From: Clostridium homopropionicum DSM 5847
GTDB taxonomy: Bacteria; Bacillota; Clostridia; Clostridiales; Clostridiaceae
Direction: 5' to 3'
DNA length: 64,000 bases
NCBI RefSeq assembly: GCF_001263795.1
Contig: NZ_LHUR01000036.1
Span: 1-64,000 of the forward strand
The position numbers and the translations under genes are program-made. The notes beneath the pieces are model-generated. The model saw only the letters and a program-made list of their open reading frames with translations, did no database searches and was not told the origin of the DNA. Shown piece after piece: positions 59,905-64,000 of the stretch (position 1 is the stretch's first letter; each line of letters begins with the position of its first letter).

Positions 59905-62376
59905 TTATAGCTTAGCCTTAGGTTCTGAAAAATAGTAACCTTGAGAAAAATCTATATCAATGCTCTTTACCTTATTATAGATTTCCTCTTCAGAAACAAA
60001 TTCTGCAATAGTTCTAATTCCAAGCTCCTTTGCAAAAGTAACAATTGTCTTTGCTACTACTTCCGCTGCCCTATCCTTACGTACATCTTTTATTATAGAA
60101 CCATCAATTTTTATATAATCTACGTTTAATTTCATAAGATAACTAAAGTTTGAATATCCTGTTCCAAAATCATCAATGGCAACCTTAGCTCCCATTTCTT
60201 TAACTTTATCAATAAACTTACTTACTTCATCAAATTTTTCTATTCCCTCTGATTCAACTATTTCGAATACTACCTTATTGGGATTTTTTGCTTCTTTAAG
60301 CTTTTGAAAAATAAGGTTTCTTGTTTCTTCATTATCTATATCCTCTAATAAAAGATTTATAGAAAATTCGTAATCTGAATTTTTAAAAGCATTAAAAGTC
60401 TTTTCAAGCATTATTTTAGTTAATTGACTATATAAATTTGATTTTATTGCTTTGTCTAGAAAGTAATATGGTGCAATTGCTCGTCCATCTTCATCAATCA
60501 TTCTAATTAAAGCTTCGTATTTTTCCACATTTCCACTGTGATTGTTTACTATTGGTTGAAAAAATGGTGCTATTCTATCTTCATTTATAGCATCTTTTAT
60601 TTTCTTTATCCAAGTTAAATTTTCTTCTATATCCTTAGATAAATCAGAATTTTCATTATAGATTTGTATAGATTTCTTATTTCTTTTTGCATAATTTAAT
60701 GCCATTTCAGCTTTTTCTAATAACCTTTCTTCATTTATTGCTACACCGATTGTACTGCTTAGAAAAATTTTAAACTCTCTATAGTAAAAACACTGTTCGT
60801 CTATTATTTTATGCAAAATTTCTATTTTCTCTAAAAAATCTAAATTGAACTTCTCTCTTTCTAATGCCACTGCAAATACGTCAGAATTTAGTCTAAAGCA
60901 TTGTAAACTTACTTCATCACTATAGATCTTAATTATTCTCCCAAGTTCAGCTAATACACTATCCCCTACGTTGTTTCCATAAAAATCGTTTATTCCTTTA
61001 AAATAATTGATATCTATTAAAGCAAGCTTGCTATATTTATTATTACATAAATCTTTTGTCAGCTTGTTTCTATTCTGTAAACCTGTTAGGGAATCTGTGA
61101 AATACTGAGATTTTAACTCTTTAGTCTTCTCGAGCACTTTCTCTTCAAGTCGTAAATTTATTTCCGTTAATTCTTCTCCTGTAGTCTTTATTAAATTATA
61201 TAGAATAGTTTTTTCGGTACACGAAGAAATAAGAGCCCTTTGGTTTATTGCGCTATGTATTTTTATCCTTTTATCTTTATTTTCAGAGAGAGTAAGTATG
61301 GTCATTGTATCAGTAAAAAGCATATTAGCATTATTTATATTATTAAATTCTCCCTTCATATAAAATCCGCTGGTAGAAGAAGAACTACATAAAGGTGATA
61401 TTTCTACATCAGCTGTCTTTTTAAGAAAGAATCTTCTTGAAGTTGAAGAATAAATAAATAAACTTTCCACTGGTGTATTATTTATGCTTTCATATAAGGT
61501 ATCAGAACCTTTGATAATTTCCGACATGTCTCCATATCCTAATCTAATTTTTTCACCAGTATTAATTTTAGATGTTAGAATTATTCCTTGATCTTCAGTA
61601 AATCTTACTACAGTTCTTGATAAATAAATATTTTTTTTCTTTACCATTAGAGGAAATCTAGCACCTATTCTGCTCACTTTATTTTTATTTGTAATACCTA
61701 TATACTTTTTATAAAAATCTGTTGCAGGAATATTATCTATGGATTTTATAATTTTCCCTTCAGCCTCTGTAACTACATATTCTTTTCCAATTGGTATCCA
61801 ATTAAAATTACTGAAGTTATTTACCCATAATTCTTCTCCCTCCAAGGATATAGCTACTACAGCTTTGCTTTCTATTCCCTCTTCTGTAAAAACATACTCC
61901 TTATCCTTAAACTTTGCTCGTCCAGCTACTCCTCCTGCAACTACAACCTCACTATTTACAGAATTTATTCCATCCAAAAACTCTTCTCCGTCAATTTTTG
62001 AACTTATGAAAGAAATTATTGCTTTAACCTTAGGTGATATTAATTTTTTTCCAAGAAGTAAGCCCTTACTGTAATCAGAAATATCTTCTTTTATAATAAT
62101 GGATTTTACTTTTGTTTTCTCAAATACAGTTATTGATAAAATCAAGCTTTCTCCAACAGTTTTTCCATCTAATATTCCTGCTGAAGATGTAGCGCCTATA
62201 ATTTTAGCTTGCGGTAATATTTCTTTTAAACTTTTAATTACTTCTGATAAGAGCTTTTTATTAGATATATCCGAAAAAATCTGAATTAAAATATTTCCAT
62301 TTTTATCAATTTCATTTTCTCTAATGTACTTATCTAATGCATCATAATCTGAGTATCTTGTATTATAAGTCTTCAT
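59905..62376 (-). CDS. FIST sensor - degenerate GGDEF - EAL protein
   Basis: 823 aa, soluble. Residues about 30-215 and 225-370 match FIST_N and FIST_C sensory domains (GATSSAGILDGKTVGESL, GGVAGRAKFKDKEYVF). Residues about 425-560 are a GGDEF domain whose signature loop reads RLNSDVF instead of GGDEF, so cyclase activity is unlikely. Residues about 575-823 are an EAL domain with intact KYEALIRM and IDDFGTGYSNFSYL, so it should hydrolyse cyclic di-GMP. FIST domains may bind small molecules such as amino acids; the stimulus here is unknown. Confidence 0.88.
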   Translation of the reverse strand: MKTYNTRYSDYDALDKYIRENEIDKNGNILIQIFSDISNKKLLSEVIKSLKEILPQAKIIGATSSAGILDGKTVGESLILSITVFEKTKVKSIIIKEDISDYSKGLLLGKKLISPKVKAIISFISSKIDGEEFLDGINSVNSEVVVAGGVAGRAKFKDKEYVFTEEGIESKAVVAISLEGEELWVNNFSNFNWIPIGKEYVVTEAEGKIIKSIDNIPATDFYKKYIGITNKNKVSRIGARFPLMVKKKNIYLSRTVVRFTEDQGIILTSKINTGEKIRLGYGDMSEIIKGSDTLYESINNTPVESLFIYSSTSRRFFLKKTADVEISPLCSSSSTSGFYMKGEFNNINNANMLFTDTMTILTLSENKDKRIKIHSAINQRALISSCTEKTILYNLIKTTGEELTEINLRLEEKVLEKTKELKSQYFTDSLTGLQNRNKLTKDLCNNKYSKLALIDINYFKGINDFYGNNVGDSVLAELGRIIKIYSDEVSLQCFRLNSDVFAVALEREKFNLDFLEKIEILHKIIDEQCFYYREFKIFLSSTIGVAINEERLLEKAEMALNYAKRNKKSIQIYNENSDLSKDIEENLTWIKKIKDAINEDRIAPFFQPIVNNHSGNVEKYEALIRMIDEDGRAIAPYYFLDKAIKSNLYSQLTKIMLEKTFNAFKNSDYEFSINLLLEDIDNEETRNLIFQKLKEAKNPNKVVFEIVESEGIEKFDEVSKFIDKVKEMGAKVAIDDFGTGYSNFSYLMKLNVDYIKIDGSIIKDVRKDRAAEVVAKTIVTFAKELGIRTIAEFVSEEEIYNKVKSIDIDFSQGYYFSEPKAKL

Positions 62377-62392
62377 AAATGCACCTCATGAT

Positions 62393-63388
62393 TTAAGATA
62401 AATTTTCTATTGCCTCTCTTGCCCATGTAGAATCCTTAAGTATAGCTCTTGCAACTCCAATAAGATCTGCCTTTCCTTCAGCTAATAGACTTTTAGCCGC
62501 TTCCGGTTCCTTTATTCCGCCTGTTAGGATAACTGGAATAGAAATAACTTTCTTTATAGCCTCAGTTAGTTCTCTAAAATATCCTTGGCTTTTATCTCCT
62601 GGTTTAATAAACCCAAATAAACCACCGGTGATATCTAGAATATCTATTCCTGCTTTTTCAAATTCTACTGCTGCAATTAAACTATCTTCAATTGTACTTC
62701 CGCCTTCTTTATAATCACAGGCACCAAGCCTCAATAATATTGGAAAATCTTCTCCCACTGCCTCGCGTACAGCTTTGATTACTTCAAGATGAATCCTTAT
62801 TCTGTTGTGCACATCTCCACCATACTGATCATTTCTCTTATTTGTAAGTGGAGAGAAAAATTGATTTAAGAGATATCCATGAGCAGAATGAATTTCCACT
62901 CCGTCAAAGCCTGCTGCTTTAACACGTAAAGCTGCATTTCTGAATTCTTCTACTATTCCTTTTATTTGTTCTACTGTAAGTTCTTCTGGTATAACATCTC
63001 CTTCTCTAGGATTTACTACAACTGAAGGAGCAACAACAGCTTTTCCGGTGATCTCAGTTCTTGCTAAACTTCCGGCATGATTAATTTGCATAATAGTCTT
63101 AGAGCCATTTTCATGAATCAAATTAGACAACTTATTTAATCCTTCAATTAAACTATCCTGTGCAACTGAAAGCTGATTTTCACTTGCTTTTCCCTGCATA
63201 CTAATGTAGCTGTGTTCAATAATTACTAGTGAAATATACCCGCCTTTGGTCTTTTCATCATAATAATCTAAAATAGCTTTACTAACTGAACCATCTTTCT
63301 CTGCCTTTGCAGTAGCCATAGGGGGCATTATTAAACGATTCTTTAATTTCAACTTACCTGTTTCTAATGGTTTAATTAGATTATTCAT
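62393..63388 (-). CDS. NADH:flavin oxidoreductase (Old Yellow Enzyme family)
   Basis: 331 aa. TIM-barrel FMN protein with NRLIMPPMATAKAEKDGSVSKAILDYYDEKTKG, AGFDGVEIHSAHGYLLNQFFSPLTNKRNDQYGG (His-Ser-x-His-Gly) and C-terminal GKADLIGVARAILKD. The single-domain form lacks the Fe-S/FAD extension seen in 2,4-dienoyl-CoA reductases. It reduces activated alkenes with NAD(P)H; the physiological substrate is unknown. It starts 2 bp after the stop of the DEAD-box helicase gene. Confidence 0.9.
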   Translation of the reverse strand: MNNLIKPLETGKLKLKNRLIMPPMATAKAEKDGSVSKAILDYYDEKTKGGYISLVIIEHSYISMQGKASENQLSVAQDSLIEGLNKLSNLIHENGSKTIMQINHAGSLARTEITGKAVVAPSVVVNPREGDVIPEELTVEQIKGIVEEFRNAALRVKAAGFDGVEIHSAHGYLLNQFFSPLTNKRNDQYGGDVHNRIRIHLEVIKAVREAVGEDFPILLRLGACDYKEGGSTIEDSLIAAVEFEKAGIDILDITGGLFGFIKPGDKSQGYFRELTEAIKKVISIPVILTGGIKEPEAAKSLLAEGKADLIGVARAILKDSTWAREAIENLS

Positions 63389-63390
63389 AA

Positions 63391-64000
63391 TTAACTCTCC
63401 TCCCTGACTTCAATGGGTATTTTCCTTGTAATCTTTAATTTTATTTCATTTTCTATAAGTTCTAAGGTTTTCTTATCCTTCGGGTCCACAAATAAATATG
63501 CATATCCTTTTCCTCCAGCTCTACCAGTTCTTCCTATGCGATGAATATAGGCTTCAGAATTTTCAGGAATATCATAGTTATATATATGAGTTACTCCAGT
63601 GATATCAAGACCCCTAGCAGCTACATCAGTAGCAATTAAGTATTGAATATCACAATTTCTAAATGACTTCATTATTCTTTCTCGTTTTGATTGAAGTATA
63701 TCCGAATGAAGCTTTTCACAATTGTATCCTCTTCTGTGTAATGCCATATCTAGATCATCAACTCTTCTTTTAGTTCTACAAAAAATTATAGCCATAAATG
63801 GATTAGTCTCATCCAAGATTCGACATAGATCATCCTGTTTCCTTCTATCAGTGGTCTCTATAAGATATTGTTCAATATTTTTGAGAGTTACTTCTTCTTT
63901 TTGAATCACTACTATTTTTGGATCATTAGTATATCTATATGCAAGTTTTTTTACATCTGAACTAATAGTTGCCGAAAAACAAAGGGTTTGCCTATTTTTC
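63391..64000 (-). CDS. DEAD-box RNA helicase, partial (5' end outside window)
   Basis: The reading frame continues past the window edge. The visible part has motif III SATIS (RQTLCFSATISSDVKK, near 63970-63930) and the helicase C domain, with VAARGLDITGVTHIYNYDIPENSEAYIHRIGRTGRAG. A GTG near 63909 is internal and is not the start. It unwinds RNA duplexes with ATP, probably in ribosome assembly or cold growth. The C-terminus after the core is short, without the RNA-binding tail of some relatives. Confidence 0.9.
   Translation of the reverse strand, partial: KNRQTLCFSATISSDVKKLAYRYTNDPKIVVIQKEEVTLKNIEQYLIETTDRRKQDDLCRILDETNPFMAIIFCRTKRRVDDLDMALHRRGYNCEKLHSDILQSKRERIMKSFRNCDIQYLIATDVAARGLDITGVTHIYNYDIPENSEAYIHRIGRTGRAGGKGYAYLFVDPKDKKTLELIENEIKLKITRKIPIEVREES

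Noticed and set aside
63391-63909. 172-codon frame as a complete small helicase
   Set aside because: The frame stays open upstream of the GTG to the window edge and encodes helicase motif III (SATIS), so it is the 3' part of a full DEAD-box gene.

Overview
The window is AT-rich Gram-positive DNA, most like Clostridium sensu stricto or a close relative. The signs are strong GGAGG-type ribosome sites, RNase J, clostridial butyryl-CoA-type genes, LytTR/DUF3021 genes, an AnfO-like protein and CcpA-like cre sites. No ribosomal or tRNA marker is present to fix the species. Genes between about 0.7 and 41 kb lie almost entirely on the minus strand.

0.2-2.2 kb: a tandem/palindromic repeat cluster, two tiny hydrophilic genes, then a response regulator-CheX fusion and CheX (chemotaxis phosphatase). 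2.3-18.5 kb: the most striking region, two minus-strand operons flanking a divergent DeoR-type regulator. One encodes a ribose-type ABC importer, a methylthioribose kinase family protein (MtnK) and a methylthioribose-1-phosphate isomerase family protein (MtnA). The other encodes a class II aldolase, a CoA-acylating aldehyde dehydrogenase, five BMC-H shell proteins, PduL, an EutN-type vertex protein, a leaderless solute-binding-protein homologue, a CoA-disulfide-reductase-like flavoprotein and a two-subunit CoA-transferase-like enzyme. Together they fit import of 5-deoxyribose or 5-methylthioribose, phosphorylation, isomerisation, and cleavage to dihydroxyacetone phosphate plus acetaldehyde or methylthioacetaldehyde. 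The aldehyde would be handled inside a bacterial microcompartment to an acyl-CoA and acyl-phosphate. Two promoters share a 15-bp motif, which suggests co-regulation.

18.8-22.6 kb: a DUF6398/TPR-like protein, a DAHP synthase and a D-2-hydroxyacid dehydrogenase. 22.8-39.1 kb: a short-chain acyl-CoA/fatty-acid degradation regulon. Its parts are a CoA-transferase operon (CoA transferase, soluble chemoreceptor, MaoC, acyl-CoA dehydrogenase, EtfBA, crotonase), a thiolase/FadB-like operon and a GntP-family permease. Each unit is preceded by a near-consensus sigma-54 promoter and, 80-92 bp upstream, a GAAC-N8-GTTC palindrome. Two paralogous PAS-sigma-54 activators lie beside them. In two of the promoters an identical cre-like 14-mer overlaps the -24 box.

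39.2-41.2 kb: agmatine to putrescine (aguA, aguB). 41.4-49.2 kb: a coiled-coil protein, an AnfO-like protein with a cysteine-tailed unknown beside it, and a molybdate ABC transporter with a divergent one-component regulator. A decayed tandem duplication involves the 3' end of modA. 49.3-64 kb: housekeeping and accessory genes. They include RNase J, MarR, acetyltransferases, an internally deleted glyoxalase remnant, an MBL hydrolase, NudC, DinB, a DEDDh exonuclease, a LytTR-DUF3021-ABC exporter unit with likely LytTR operator repeats, a FIST-GGDEF-EAL protein, an Old-Yellow-Enzyme homologue and a DEAD-box helicase cut by the window edge.

A dispersed palindromic element (core TCCGGTGCCTGGCACC) occurs seven times between genes, four times as inverted pairs and three times solo.
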